This document shows positions 51,574 through 60,824 of a DNA stretch of 64,000 nt, in pieces. The DNA comes from JAFDZV01 sp964455525 (lineage in GTDB: Bacteria > Bacteroidota > Ignavibacteria > OLB7). Position 1 is the first letter of the stretch; each line of letters opens with the position of its first letter. The notes beneath the pieces are model-generated. The model was not told the DNA's origin. It did no database searches and worked only from the letters and a program-made list of their open reading frames with translations. The stretch covers positions 496,001-560,000 of the forward strand of contig CAYVWR010000002.1 of NCBI GenBank assembly GCA_964455525.1. Direction: 5' to 3'. The position numbers were made by a program, and so were the translations under genes.

Positions 51574-53151
51574 TCAGTGCTTGAAATGGCGCATGCCGGT
51601 CATCACCATCGCGATGTTGTTTGCATCGGCAGCATCGATCACCTCTTGGTCGCGGATGGAGCCTCCTGGCTGGATCACCGCCATCGCGCCCGCTTCCACC
51701 GCTTCGATAAGCCCGTCGGCAAAGGGGAAGAATGCATCGGAGGCGACGGCGCAACCGCGCAGATCAAGCCCTGCGATCTGTGCCTTGCGTGCGGCTGTGA
51801 TCGCCGAGTCGACGCGTGACATCTGTCCGGCGCCGATCCCAAGCGTGCGATCCTGCGAGGCATAGACGATGGCGTTCGATTTCACATGCTTTGCCACACG
51901 CCATGCAAAGTTCAGCGCCAGTTGTTCCTCCGGGGTTGGCTCGCGGCGGGTGACGACACGCATCGCGTCGCGGTCCACAAGCACAGCATCGGCGCTCTGC
52001 GCCAGCACGCCGCCGGCAACCGATTTCAGTTCAACGCCATAGGAGCCGACAAGGGAACGGTAGTCTACCTGGATCAGACGCCGATCGCGCTTCTTTACAA
52101 GCAGCGCAAGGGTCTCCTCGGTGAACTCGGGGGCGATCACCACCTCGGTGAATATCTCGTTGATTGCCTGGGCTGCTGCCATATCGAGCGGACGGTTCAC
52201 CGCGATGATGCCGCCGAACGGGGAGGTGGTATCGGTGGCAAATGCCTTGTGCCATGCTTCGAGCAGTGTTGAACCGCTGGCAACGCCGCAGGGGTTGGTG
52301 TGCTTGATGATCGCTACGGTAGGCTCCTCGAACTCTGCTACCAGCTTCGCCGCTGCGTCGATATCGACGATGTTGTTATAGCTCAGCTCCTTGCCGTGGA
52401 TCTGCCGGAATATCTGGTTGAAGCCACCGTACAGGGCTGCCTGCTGGTGCGGGTTCTCGCCGTAACGGAGCGGCTGTGCGCGGGGAAAGTCGATTACAAG
52501 CCGCTCTCCGAAGTGTTCGGTTCCTGCCTGTGATACAGGCTCCGGCTGTCCTGCGGCTCCGATTTTCTCGGCGAAGTACCGTGCTACCACCGTATCGTAT
52601 CGTGCGGTATGGTCGAACGCCTCCGCTGCCAGATGCAGACAGGTATCCTGGGAGATCGTCATGTCGTTGGAACGCATCTCCTCCACGATGGAGGAATAAC
52701 GCTCGGGGTTGGTGACCACGGCGGTGAACCTGTAGTTTTTTGCCGAGGCGCGCACCATCGCCGGGCCGCCAATATCAATCTGTTCGATGATCTCCTCGTC
52801 TGTGGCGCCCGGCGTCTTCAGGGTCTGCTCGAACGGATAAAGATTGATGACCACCAGATCGATCGAACGGATATTATGGGCGCGCATGGCCTCAAGGTGC
52901 AGCTCGTCGTCCAGCCTGGCAAGCAGGCCGCCGTGGACCATCGGATGCAGCGTCTTGACACGTCCCTCCATCATCTCCGGGAACCCGGTCAGCTCGCTTA
53001 CGTCGATCACCGGCAGGCCGGCGTCGCGGATGGTGCGTGCGGTGCCTCCTGTCGAGATCAGTTCCACGCCACTATCGACGAGATTGCGGGCCAGATCGAC
53101 GATGCCTGTTTTGTCGTAGACGCTGAGGAGCGCGCGGGAGATCTTGAGCAT
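51574..53151 (-). CDS. purH: bifunctional AICAR transformylase / IMP cyclohydrolase
   Basis: 525 residues. The N-terminal third is the MGS-type cyclohydrolase domain (SVYDKTGIVDLARNL, STGGTARTIRDAG, VKTLHPMVHGGLLAR, LYPFEQT); the rest is the transformylase (RYGENPHQQAA, KELSYNNIVDIDAA, IIKHTNPCGVA, and near the end FPFADGLIE and GAMAVIQPGGSIRD). It catalyses the last two steps of IMP synthesis. The ATG at 53151 (MLKISRALLSV) matches the family; longer in-frame starts are not supported. A terminator lies downstream. PunA at 27336 works in purine salvage but is not linked. Confidence 0.97.
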   Translation of the reverse strand: MLKISRALLSVYDKTGIVDLARNLVDSGVELISTGGTARTIRDAGLPVIDVSELTGFPEMMEGRVKTLHPMVHGGLLARLDDELHLEAMRAHNIRSIDLVVINLYPFEQTLKTPGATDEEIIEQIDIGGPAMVRASAKNYRFTAVVTNPERYSSIVEEMRSNDMTISQDTCLHLAAEAFDHTARYDTVVARYFAEKIGAAGQPEPVSQAGTEHFGERLVIDFPRAQPLRYGENPHQQAALYGGFNQIFRQIHGKELSYNNIVDIDAAAKLVAEFEEPTVAIIKHTNPCGVASGSTLLEAWHKAFATDTTSPFGGIIAVNRPLDMAAAQAINEIFTEVVIAPEFTEETLALLVKKRDRRLIQVDYRSLVGSYGVELKSVAGGVLAQSADAVLVDRDAMRVVTRREPTPEEQLALNFAWRVAKHVKSNAIVYASQDRTLGIGAGQMSRVDSAITAARKAQIAGLDLRGCAVASDAFFPFADGLIEAVEAGAMAVIQPGGSIRDQEVIDAADANNIAMVMTGMRHFKH

Positions 53152-53527
53152 GTGCGTACTGAGGATTATTGAAGAACGGGACCGAACACCTCCGGGCTGC
53201 CTGCCGGGCGTCCGTGGTGGACGGAGAGTGGCAAATATAGCTACTGATACCATCACGGTTTCGGGCCGGTGCAAACCGTCACAAAGAGCCATACATGGCC
53301 TCTCCCCCTCTGGCGTCTGCCGGAAGGGAATGCGATCGTGTGCCGTGTGTGTGCCGGGAGTAGGGGGGGGGACTGAACACAAACGTGGCATCGTGGTGAT
53401 GCCTGTGGGGCTGGAATAATCGGGTGAACTCCGGGCACTCAGGTCCCGGCCCGGAGTCACCACGATATACATTCCGTTCCTGACGGGACGGGATGCAATA
53501 GTTGTCCTGACCGTTTCTTTGGCGCCG
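53152..53527. other. purH upstream region
   Basis: 376 nt. No recognisable gene. A G9 run is at 53363-53371. The purH promoter (minus strand) should lie here, but no consensus is convincing. Confidence 0.35.
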
Positions 53528-54463
53528 TTATCCGTCGATGGCAACCATCGGCCCGCTGCGGGATACGTCTCTGCGCGGAATCCGGGACGATGGTCCGGCT
53601 GCTTCCGGTGAGCGGTGCCGCCGTTTCATTGTGCCCTGTGCGGCAGATTTCAGCGATGGTGGCAAGGGCGCGCGTAGTATAAGCAGCGGGTCGATCTTGG
53701 TCTCATCGACGATTATCTCGAAATGAAGGTGTGGCCCGGTCGATTCTCCTGTGCTCCCAACAAGCGCCAGCAGATCGCCACGGCGTACCGTATCGCCAGT
53801 GGCGACGATCAGCCTGGAGCAATGGGCATAGCGGCTGCGGTAGCCAAACCCATGGTCGATCTCTACGATGCTGCCATAGCCGTTTATCGTGTCTGCCATG
53901 CTCACAATGCCGGCGCCGGCGGCGAGGATCGGGGTTCCTTCCGGGGCCGCGAAGTCAAGCCCTTCGTGTATCTTCCAGACCGAGTCGATCGGATGAAAAC
54001 GTTGGCCGAAGCTGGAGCTGAGCTGCGCCTGGCAGGGCATCATGGTTGGCAGATGCGCGATAAGCGCCCTGCGTTCGGCCAGATGCACATTGACCGAGTC
54101 AATATACTGCTGCTGGCGGTCGATGCGATTGTACAGATGGGGTGCACTGGGGAGAATCGAGCCAAAAAGATTCTTCGAGGGAAGGGGGAGCTGCCCCTGA
54201 AGATCGGCAAGGGCCATGCTTTCAAGCCCTACGTGCAGATGGGTGCCGAGTGTGCTGTCGATCGCGTGCAGCTCCATGATCGTGGCATCAAGCCCAAGCG
54301 ATACTCCGCGGAGCGAGTCGGCAATCTGTGCAAGAGGGGAGATCGGTAGATTGCTCTGGCTGTTGGCATGTGCTATCGACGATCTGTTTATTGTGTGAAT
54401 CAGGATGCCAAACGTGGTTGCTGCCGAAAGAATAACAAGAGCGCTGCTCAGATATCGCTTCAT
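53528..54463 (-). CDS. M23-type (LytM) zinc endopeptidase, membrane-anchored
   Basis: 311 residues. An N-terminal hydrophobic segment (YLSSALVILSAATTFGILI) acts as signal or anchor, then a helical region (about 40-150) and an M23 domain at about 160-280 (IHEGLDFAAPEGTPI with zinc His and Asp, YAHCSRLIVATGDTVRRG, STGPHLHFEI). It cuts cross-bridges in peptidoglycan or activates other hydrolases. Last 35 residues are basic (KRRHRSPEAA). The ATG at 54463 begins directly at the anchor; the frame is open further upstream but without a matching start. Confidence 0.9.
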   Translation of the reverse strand: MKRYLSSALVILSAATTFGILIHTINRSSIAHANSQSNLPISPLAQIADSLRGVSLGLDATIMELHAIDSTLGTHLHVGLESMALADLQGQLPLPSKNLFGSILPSAPHLYNRIDRQQQYIDSVNVHLAERRALIAHLPTMMPCQAQLSSSFGQRFHPIDSVWKIHEGLDFAAPEGTPILAAGAGIVSMADTINGYGSIVEIDHGFGYRSRYAHCSRLIVATGDTVRRGDLLALVGSTGESTGPHLHFEIIVDETKIDPLLILRAPLPPSLKSAAQGTMKRRHRSPEAAGPSSRIPRRDVSRSGPMVAIDG

Positions 54464-54928
54464 TCTATAACTACAAACTACATGTTGAGCCGCCAGCAGA
54501 GGGTACCCTCGGGAAGAATATGCTGCCCGGATACTACGCGATGACACGAGTATCCCATGGATGCGCCGAGACCTGTACAGGGGGTCGGCGCTGGGTGGAC
54601 GGTCCCATGGCAAAGGAGAGTGTATGCCGCCCGATGAAATTTTTGTAAGATTACAAACCGATAGCTGAAACGGCCAAGCCTCGAATGTATGAAATTCCGA
54701 CGATTGCTGATATGCCGTTCGTAGAGCATCCTGTGGCCAGTTCTGGAGCGCTCTGCCGGATATCGGTGCGATTCTCTCCATAACAAGAGAAGGGAGGGCC
54801 TGGTGCCTTTCTGTATCGTCGGATACTTTATGCGCTCTCGATGAGCGCACGCCGATCATCGCCTGTTTTCCCGTTCCTTTCCTGTTGAAAACGACTGGAA
54901 AGGAACTATTAACCTGACGTTCCCAACA
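54464..54928. promoter_or_regulatory. divergent region with operator-like palindromes
   Basis: Between the minus-strand M23 gene and the plus-strand nitrilase gene. TTTGTAA-GA-TTACAAA at 54642-54657 is a perfect 7+7 inverted repeat. GTTCCTTTCC (54873-54882) pairs with GGAAAGGAAC (54897-54906), a 10-bp hairpin ending 22 nt before the nitrilase ATG. Neither is tied to a known regulator. Confidence 0.45.
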
Positions 54929-55726
54929 ATGCATATATCCGCCTTGCAGTTCTCCCCGGTTCACGGGGATGTCGAGAAGAATCTGAAGAGGATGCGCGAG
55001 CTGGTCGATGGGCTTGCGTTCGATCTCCTTGTTGTGCCGGAACTCGCTTCCACCGGGTATTTTTTTACCGAGCCGGAGACGCTGTTGCCGATGGCGGAAG
55101 TGCCGGAGGAAGGGATGTTCTGCTCCTGGGTCCGCTCGCTTGCAAGCGAGCGGAATGGGGTTGTCGTTGCAGGCTTTGCCGAGCGCGATCGTGCCGATCG
55201 GCTCTATAATGCCGCGCTGGTCGCGCTGCCGGATGGGAGCTATACGGTGTATCGGAAGACCCATCTTTTCTACAAGGAGAAGTGCGTGTTCGAGCCGGGC
55301 GACCGGGGTTTTTCGGTGGTGCAGTGGAATGGCCTCCGTATTGGCACGATGATCTGCTACGATTGGCGGTTCCCGGAGGCGGCACGGACGCTGGCGCTCC
55401 AGGGAGCCGATGTGATAGCACATCCATCGAATCTGGTTGCTGCCGCGTCGCTCTGGGGCCAAGTAATGAGCACACGCGCTATCGAGAACAAGGTGATCGT
55501 TGCTACGGCAAATCGTTGCGGTGTGGAGAGGTTTGGCGATGAGACCCTGGCATTTACCGGTGAGAGCAGAATCATCGGGATGAACGGCAGAGTGCTGGCG
55601 ATTGCCGGACCGGATGAAGACCGGGTGCTCTCTGCCGAGGCCGACCATGAGGCCACCCGGAAGAAGTCGTTCAATGCGTTCAATGACATCATGGCCGATC
55701 GCCGTCCAGAATGGTATGGTCTGTAA
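54929..55726 (+). CDS. carbon-nitrogen hydrolase (nitrilase superfamily)
   Basis: 265 residues with the catalytic triad: Glu38 in VVPELAS, Lys110 in VYRKTHLF, and Cys143 in MICYDWRFPE. It is a soluble amidase/nitrilase-superfamily hydrolase that forms a thioester with the cysteine and releases ammonia or amine; the exact substrate is unknown. GDRGFSVVQWNGLRIG is shared by the amidase branch. ATG at 54929 matches family length. It is followed by a small membrane protein gene on the same strand. Confidence 0.92.
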   Translation: MHISALQFSPVHGDVEKNLKRMRELVDGLAFDLLVVPELASTGYFFTEPETLLPMAEVPEEGMFCSWVRSLASERNGVVVAGFAERDRADRLYNAALVALPDGSYTVYRKTHLFYKEKCVFEPGDRGFSVVQWNGLRIGTMICYDWRFPEAARTLALQGADVIAHPSNLVAAASLWGQVMSTRAIENKVIVATANRCGVERFGDETLAFTGESRIIGMNGRVLAIAGPDEDRVLSAEADHEATRKKSFNAFNDIMADRRPEWYGL

Positions 55727-55891
55727 TGGCCGTGAGCCTTGCTTCTGCTACCCCCCGGCATGGTTGTTGCCCTTGTTGCTATGCATAACTCAATCGTTCA
55801 CAGGTGTGCGCGGAGCCTGCCCGATGGATGTCGTGCGGCAATTGCCCCTGTGGTGGACGATGGATGGTCAAGTAATGATGAGGGTGAAGTC

Positions 55892-56149
55892 ATGGCTGGG
55901 GTAATAAAACGCTCGTTGGCCGCTCCTGTGATAGCGGCGATTGTTGCGCTACAGACGTTTGTATGCAACACAATGCTGATGGCACAGGAACAGACGAAGA
56001 AGATCGACGTCGATATCGACCTTCATGGAGCCGGTGGAGGGGCTGCATGGTATGGGCAATGGTGGATCTGGGCGGTTGGTATTGCCGTATTTCTGATCAT
56101 TATCGTCGCCCTTACCAACCGTGGTGGCGGCAGGAGAGAGCCTGCCTGA
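55892..56149 (+). CDS. small membrane protein of unknown function
   Basis: 85 residues. A signal-like hydrophobic stretch (LAAPVIAAIVALQTFVC) is followed by acidic KKIDVDIDLHGAGGG, an aromatic AWYGQWWIWAVG segment and a second membrane helix (GIAVFLIIIVALT) before a basic tail. Similar short proteins occur in Bacteroidota (from memory). AGGGTGAAG precedes the ATG at 55892, whereas upstream starts in the frame lack such a site. Function unknown. Confidence 0.75.
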   Translation: MAGVIKRSLAAPVIAAIVALQTFVCNTMLMAQEQTKKIDVDIDLHGAGGGAAWYGQWWIWAVGIAVFLIIIVALTNRGGGRREPA

Positions 56150-56502
56150 TAGGGCTGGCTTCGGCTCTGCCGAACAGGTGAAGAGTCGGGCAGTCCCCTT
56201 CCGGGGCAACAGCCGGAATGGGATTGTCATATCGTGTGCACGGCCCAGAATCCATGCATCCCACAGGGGATGCATGGGGCAGGAGATCGGCCGGTTTTGT
56301 GTAGGCAACGTATTCGCGCTATATTTCGTTGCACTCAAGCAATGAGCGGCTCGTCCCCCGAAGCGTTCTGGGGCTGCCCTGAACAGCTCGGTGGCGTTGT
56401 GATGGCGGATGGTGGCTCGGCTATCCTGCATCGTCGGCTCAGATTGCTCCCCTACCGATACACGGCAGGGGCTTATATCATTAACGATCCCTACTCGTAG
56501 CA
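56150..56502. other. intergenic region with a hairpin
   Basis: 353 nt without a gene. CCATGCATCCC (56252-56262) pairs perfectly with GGGATGCATGG (56267-56277) around ACAG. No T-run follows. Confidence 0.45.
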
Positions 56503-56913
56503 GTGAAGCTCACCAGCGAAATTATTGACGGCATCGGCAGGATTCTCAATGCGCGCCATGAGCAGAACGGCGCCGAGACCGTCTGGTATATCGGAGCCGG
56601 AGGGGCAACTCCGTCGATTGTGTTAACGCTGACATCGCTGGAGGATGGCATCGTGATCCTCTCGGCGCAGACGGTTCATGGGTATTTCGAGCTTCATAAC
56701 GTCACCCGGTATGTCCCGGTAGAGCCGGACGAGGTGATCTTTGTGGCCGAGGAGGGGGATCGCCTCTGCGGTCTTGTTGTTGGTGCCGGAGGGACCTGCT
56801 CGCTCTTCGCCAACGTTCATCGTACGACCATTGCCGCCGACTTCAGCACGCTGGAGCCTGCCCTTCTGCTTGCTGCGATGCAGTTGGGCCTGGCTGAAAA
56901 TGTCTCTGCCTAG
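56503..56913 (+). CDS. uncharacterised protein
   Basis: 136 residues from a GTG at 56503. The N-terminus (MKLTSEIIDGIGRILNARHE) reads as helix, then strands (VWYIGAGGATPSIVLTLTS), a motif TRYVPVEPDEVIFVAEEGD near 66 and LLAAMQLGLAENV at the end. No known family is recognised. It lies between a small membrane protein gene and ybeY. No membrane segments or signal. Codon use and base composition match the neighbours, so the frame is likely real. Confidence 0.65.
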   Translation: MKLTSEIIDGIGRILNARHEQNGAETVWYIGAGGATPSIVLTLTSLEDGIVILSAQTVHGYFELHNVTRYVPVEPDEVIFVAEEGDRLCGLVVGAGGTCSLFANVHRTTIAADFSTLEPALLLAAMQLGLAENVSA

Positions 56914-57067
56914 CTCTGCCGATGATGGGTGCCAGAGGCCGATATGGCCCCATCCGGCATCTTGCTCCCGTTCTGGCGCCCTTCCTGCGATTACATCAGC
57001 TCCCTGCCGATTACACTCTGTCCGCCCGGCCCGGACACTCGCCCTCTCTTGTTTACGTCATTCTTCC

Positions 57068-57490
57068 ATGAGATACCAGATCGAAGTCATCAACGCGCAC
57101 CCGCGTGTACGGCTCCGCAAGGCGGAGATTGCCGGAAGCGTTGCCCGTGCCTTGGGCGGTGAGGGCATTGCCGAGGCACAGATAAATGTTGTGCTGGTCA
57201 GTGATGAGGAACTGCTACAGATGAACCGTACCCATCTGGAGCATGATTATTACACGGATGTGATCACGTTCACGCTTGAGGATAAGCCGTTGGAAGGGGA
57301 GATCTATATCAGCGTGGATCGCGCCCGGGAGCAGGCAGATGAGTATGGCGTCGGGCTTTATGACGAAATAAAGCGTTTGGCGATTCATGGATCGCTCCAT
57401 CTGGCGGGGCATAACGATGCCACCCAGCAGCAGCGCGAAGCCATGCGGAGGCTTGAGGATCGGTATCTGGCAGTGGAAGTTTCTTTGTAA
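57068..57490 (+). CDS. ybeY: endoribonuclease YbeY
   Basis: 140 residues. The zinc site HGSLHLAGHND (about residues 106-116) and DVITFTLED near 63 identify YbeY, a single-strand RNase involved in 16S rRNA 3' maturation and ribosome quality control. ATG at 57068 (MRYQIEVINAHP) starts at the usual place. It is followed after 180 nt by the smg gene. No ribosome-binding site is clear. Confidence 0.95.
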   Translation: MRYQIEVINAHPRVRLRKAEIAGSVARALGGEGIAEAQINVVLVSDEELLQMNRTHLEHDYYTDVITFTLEDKPLEGEIYISVDRAREQADEYGVGLYDEIKRLAIHGSLHLAGHNDATQQQREAMRRLEDRYLAVEVSL

Positions 57491-57670
57491 GGATTCCCGC
57501 TAACGTTGACTCCCGTACTTCCGCGCCCTATTTTCGTCTCGCTGGATCGTAACCCGGTTCAGATAATCGTGGCCGTTAACTGGCTTGTCGTGAGGGGCAA
57601 ACGATAGGGGGGAGCGGCGGCGGTTCTCATTTTCGAGCACATAAGCGGCTCATATTACGAGTAATGCCTA

Positions 57671-58120
57671 ATGAATGAGAGGATTATCGAGATAATTCTA
57701 TACCTCATCAACCAGATCCGAAAGGATACGCCGATCGAGTCAATCGACGTGAAAGGTCTTGCTTCCAATGGATATACCGACGCCGAGATTGGAACGGCGT
57801 TCAGTTGGATTGCCGATCGTGCCGTGCTCGGCAGCGAAGAAGACTCTTCAAAATCAACTCGCTCGTTCCGTGTGCTTCACGATTCGGAGAGAATTCTCTT
57901 CCGTACCGAGGCCTATGGATATCTGTTACTGATGACGCAGATCGGCCTTATCGACGAGGTCGAGTTCGAGATGATCGTCAATCGTGCGCAGATTTCCGGT
58001 TATCAGGCTCTCGGCGTGGCCGAGGTAAAGGAACTGGTCAGCTCGCTGCTGGCCGAGTCGGGAGATATCAGCTTCGGCGGTAGCCGGCTGATGTTAAATT
58101 CCCATGATACCGTACACTGA
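57671..58120 (+). CDS. smg: Smg/DUF494 family protein
   Basis: 149 residues: MNERIIEIILYLINQIRK at the start, ASNGYTDAEIGTAFSWI near 31-47 and FRTEAYGYLLLMTQIGLID at 77-95, then a helical tail. It matches the Smg (DUF494) family seen in many Gram-negatives next to topA or DNA-uptake genes; molecular role unknown. Here it sits between ybeY and an outer-membrane gene. ATG at 57671 gives the usual length. Confidence 0.85.
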   Translation: MNERIIEIILYLINQIRKDTPIESIDVKGLASNGYTDAEIGTAFSWIADRAVLGSEEDSSKSTRSFRVLHDSERILFRTEAYGYLLLMTQIGLIDEVEFEMIVNRAQISGYQALGVAEVKELVSSLLAESGDISFGGSRLMLNSHDTVH

Positions 58121-58272
58121 TTCATAATCGGGCCTTTATCCCACAACTCGGGCTTGGTCGTTGAGATGCCACACTTCCGACGGTGCCGCAGGAGCATCGT
58201 CGGCTGGAGATGTCTTCCCTATCTGCTATGTAAGCACATCGCTGGAAGCGTCGTTCCTATGGGTGATGGCGT

Positions 58273-58283
58273 CCCCCCCCCCC
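58273..58283. repeat. C11 homopolymer upstream of an outer-membrane gene
   Basis: Eleven C in a row, 71-81 nt before the start of the gene at 58354. Such tracts can vary in length and change promoter strength. Confidence 0.9.
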
Positions 58284-58353
58284 TTGCGGCGCTCTATTGT
58301 GGCCTGAGTACATCTGACCCAACGTGGTGATCACCGATCGCAAGGAACTCTGT

Positions 58354-59799
58354 ATGAACGCTTCTCGACAATCTGCTCTATCCTTTCGCTGGCTCCTTCT
58401 TCTTCCGATTCTATTTCTGTCCGTCTGCGCGCCCTCGGCTTCTGTAGCACAGGTGTTCGAGATGCGCCACATCTTTGAAGGTTTCTCGGACTGGCGCGTG
58501 ATGGTGGGCGGCTCCCTGTTCGGGCCGGTCAATAGCGAGCTTGACCCTCAGACCGCTCGTATCAACGTTCCATACGATACCCTGCTTAATGGCAATGGCT
58601 ATCTTTCGGTGGAGTACTGGCAGCTTCGTGCAGGTGTCCATATCAACGGATTCAGCACCATTTCCCCGTTTCTCTACTGGAATCCCTCTATCAAGGGAGG
58701 CTTTGGAGGCGATAGCTCCCGCTGGAGCGCCTCGGTAAGCTGGGAGGGGATCTTTGCCCAGGACAACGATTTCAGTCCGGGCAAGACGCTTCAGCCGGAC
58801 AACAGTGTCTTCACCCCGAGGAATTCCTTCAGCTTCCAGATCGGCTACTGGTTTGGCAGTGGACTCGATTCCGTCTCACAGCAGGATGTGATGCAGCGGG
58901 CGTACCCCGATCTTGATCCTGGTGATCTGGAGCGGGTGGCAGTTATGCAGGCACGACCCGTTACGGATTATGCGGGGCGGGGTGTCGTGGATACCAATAA
59001 CTACCGCACGGCCCCGCTTGATACCAATAGCTACGTTCGCGGGTTCCTGCCTCCAGCCGAGATCCCGTCGCCGGTTCCGGTCCGCTATGTCTCGCGTGAG
59101 GGGTTCAGCGCGTCGGTTGGTCTTGGCAGCGGTCAGTATGCCGGTTCCGGTCCGGTCTCCAAGTTCCTGAACGTCTTCTATGCACGGTCGGAACAAAATG
59201 ATTCAACGCGTCTGTATCAGCTTGGGCTGAATCCCATGTTGATGCTTCGCTACCGTTATGGCGATTATATCGCCCAATTGGAGGTGGCTGGCGAGGATAT
59301 CAATGCCGGAGTGATCATCAGGAGCATCCGCGATTTCGATATCGAGATCGGTGTGAAATATCTGGAGCATCTGCTGTATCGTGGCTCGCGTGGTCCGAAC
59401 CGTCCCGGGTTGTTCCTGGGCGTTCGTTATGCGCCACCATTCCGCTTCGGCTCCTCTCTCTTCGAGAAGGGTGAGGATATCTATACGCCGCTTCCAGACA
59501 GCGACGGCGATGGCATCCCGGATGGTTTCGAGGTGAACGTTACCGGCACCGATCCGTACAACCCGGATACCGATGGCGATGGTATCCCGGACGGCCTTGA
59601 AGTGTATACCTACAAGACCGATCCGCTGAACCCGGATACCGATGGTGATGGTCTAAGCGATGGCCAGGAACTGCTTACCGCAGGCAACCGCACCGATCCT
59701 CTGCGTGCCGATACCGATGAAGATGGTATAAGCGACGGCGAAGAGGTACTGCGTGGCACCGATCCGCTTGTCCCGGCTGGCGGCGAGCGCGGACGCTAA
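58354..59799 (+). CDS. outer-membrane-type protein ending in thrombospondin-3-like calcium repeats
   Basis: 481 residues: signal peptide (WLLLLPILFLSVCAPSASVA, cut near AQ), a membrane-barrel-like region (about 35-375) and four DxDxDGxxD-type repeats at about 383-475 (DSDGDGIPDGFEV, DTDGDGIPDGLEV, DTDGDGLSDGQEL, DTDEDGISDGEEV), each of the thrombospondin type-3 kind that binds calcium. Such repeats usually lead to an OmpA domain; here the protein stops after them. It is probably on the cell surface. The ATG at 58354 has AAGGAA eight bases before it; a C11 tract lies 71 nt before the start. The codon use is like that of its neighbours. Confidence 0.88.
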   Translation: MNASRQSALSFRWLLLLPILFLSVCAPSASVAQVFEMRHIFEGFSDWRVMVGGSLFGPVNSELDPQTARINVPYDTLLNGNGYLSVEYWQLRAGVHINGFSTISPFLYWNPSIKGGFGGDSSRWSASVSWEGIFAQDNDFSPGKTLQPDNSVFTPRNSFSFQIGYWFGSGLDSVSQQDVMQRAYPDLDPGDLERVAVMQARPVTDYAGRGVVDTNNYRTAPLDTNSYVRGFLPPAEIPSPVPVRYVSREGFSASVGLGSGQYAGSGPVSKFLNVFYARSEQNDSTRLYQLGLNPMLMLRYRYGDYIAQLEVAGEDINAGVIIRSIRDFDIEIGVKYLEHLLYRGSRGPNRPGLFLGVRYAPPFRFGSSLFEKGEDIYTPLPDSDGDGIPDGFEVNVTGTDPYNPDTDGDGIPDGLEVYTYKTDPLNPDTDGDGLSDGQELLTAGNRTDPLRADTDEDGISDGEEVLRGTDPLVPAGGERGR

Positions 59800-59837
59800 A
59801 CCTGCTTGTCTGGCGCTGCTTTGCAAATCCATGAACA

Positions 59838-59875
59838 AACGCTCCCTGATGGCATACCGTCCGTCAGGGAGCGTT
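59838..59875. terminator. 12-bp hairpin after the calcium-repeat gene
   Basis: AACGCTCCCTGA (59838-59849) pairs perfectly with TCAGGGAGCGTT (59864-59875) around a 14-nt loop. A T-rich run exists only on the minus-strand side, so it may be bidirectional or serve another role. Confidence 0.5.
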
Positions 59876-60010
59876 CCGTATATGCCATCGGTCGGCAGAT
59901 GACCCAGGCAGTCCAGGGCTTATCCAGCATGGCATCTCTGCGCCGCCAGCCTGTCGTGTCTGCGGGCGATTTGCATATGCGGGGGCTGTAATCGTATCCT
60001 TGCCGCCATT

Positions 60011-60814
60011 ATGCATATAGGCACATTCGATCCTGCTTCCAGCTTCTTCTTCATCGCCGGCCCATGCGTGGTGGAGGGGGAGGAGATGATGGCAACAACC
60101 GCACGGCATCTGGCCATGCTCGCATCCAAATATTCCGTTCCACTGGTCCTGAAAGGCTCCTTCAAAAAGGCCAATCGTACAGGAGCAGATTCCTTTACAA
60201 CCATCGGTGAGGAGCGTGCGCTGGAGATTCTCGCCGCAGCAGGAAGGGAGAACGGCCTGCCCACATTGACCGATATCCATTCGGTTGAGGATGCCCGGCT
60301 TGCCGCAGGCTATGTGGATGTGTTGCAGATACCGGCATTCCTCTGCCGTCAGACGGAGCTTATCCAGGCCGCGGCACGCACTGGGCGGGCGCTTAATATC
60401 AAGAAAGGGCAGTTTGTCGCGCCGGAGGATATGGCGCATGCCGTGGCAAAGGCCCGGGCTGCCGGAGCCGAACAGGTGATGCTCTGTGAGCGTGGCACCA
60501 CCTTTGGGTATCATAATTTGGTCGTGGATATGCGCGGGCTGGTTGTGATGAGAGCTGCCGGGGTGCCGGTGGTGTATGATGCAACCCATTCGGTGCAGTT
60601 GCCGAGCGTGGCCGGGGTATCGGGAGGGGAGCCGGAGTTTATTCTGCCGCTTGCGCGTGCCGCGGTTGCGGTTGGTGTACAGGGGGTGTTCTTCGAGACC
60701 CATCCCGATCCATCAACCGCTCTTTCGGATGCTGCCAGCCAGCTCCCGCTCTCGCAGGCAGAGGAGTTTATGCGGCAGTGCATCCTTGCCAACCGCTTCT
60801 TTCAAAGCCTCTAG
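60011..60814 (+). CDS. kdsA: 3-deoxy-D-manno-octulosonate 8-phosphate synthase
   Basis: 267 residues. FFIAGPCVVEGEE near residue 13, KGSFKKANRTG near 48, DVLQIPAFLCRQTELI and CERGTTFGYHNLVVDMR are all family motifs. It joins phosphoenolpyruvate and arabinose 5-phosphate to make Kdo 8-phosphate, the first committed Kdo step. Cys19 in AGPC is a metal ligand, so this is the metal-dependent class (E. coli has Asn there). It leads the Kdo block kdsA-unknown-kdsD-lptC. ATG at 60011. Confidence 0.97.
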   Translation: MHIGTFDPASSFFFIAGPCVVEGEEMMATTARHLAMLASKYSVPLVLKGSFKKANRTGADSFTTIGEERALEILAAAGRENGLPTLTDIHSVEDARLAAGYVDVLQIPAFLCRQTELIQAAARTGRALNIKKGQFVAPEDMAHAVAKARAAGAEQVMLCERGTTFGYHNLVVDMRGLVVMRAAGVPVVYDATHSVQLPSVAGVSGGEPEFILPLARAAVAVGVQGVFFETHPDPSTALSDAASQLPLSQAEEFMRQCILANRFFQSL

Positions 60815-60824
60815 GCCGTATAGA

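Noticed and set aside
53152..53544. Extension of purH upstream to 53544
   Set aside because: The family start is at MLKISRALLSVYD (53151); the upstream residues have no homologous pattern.
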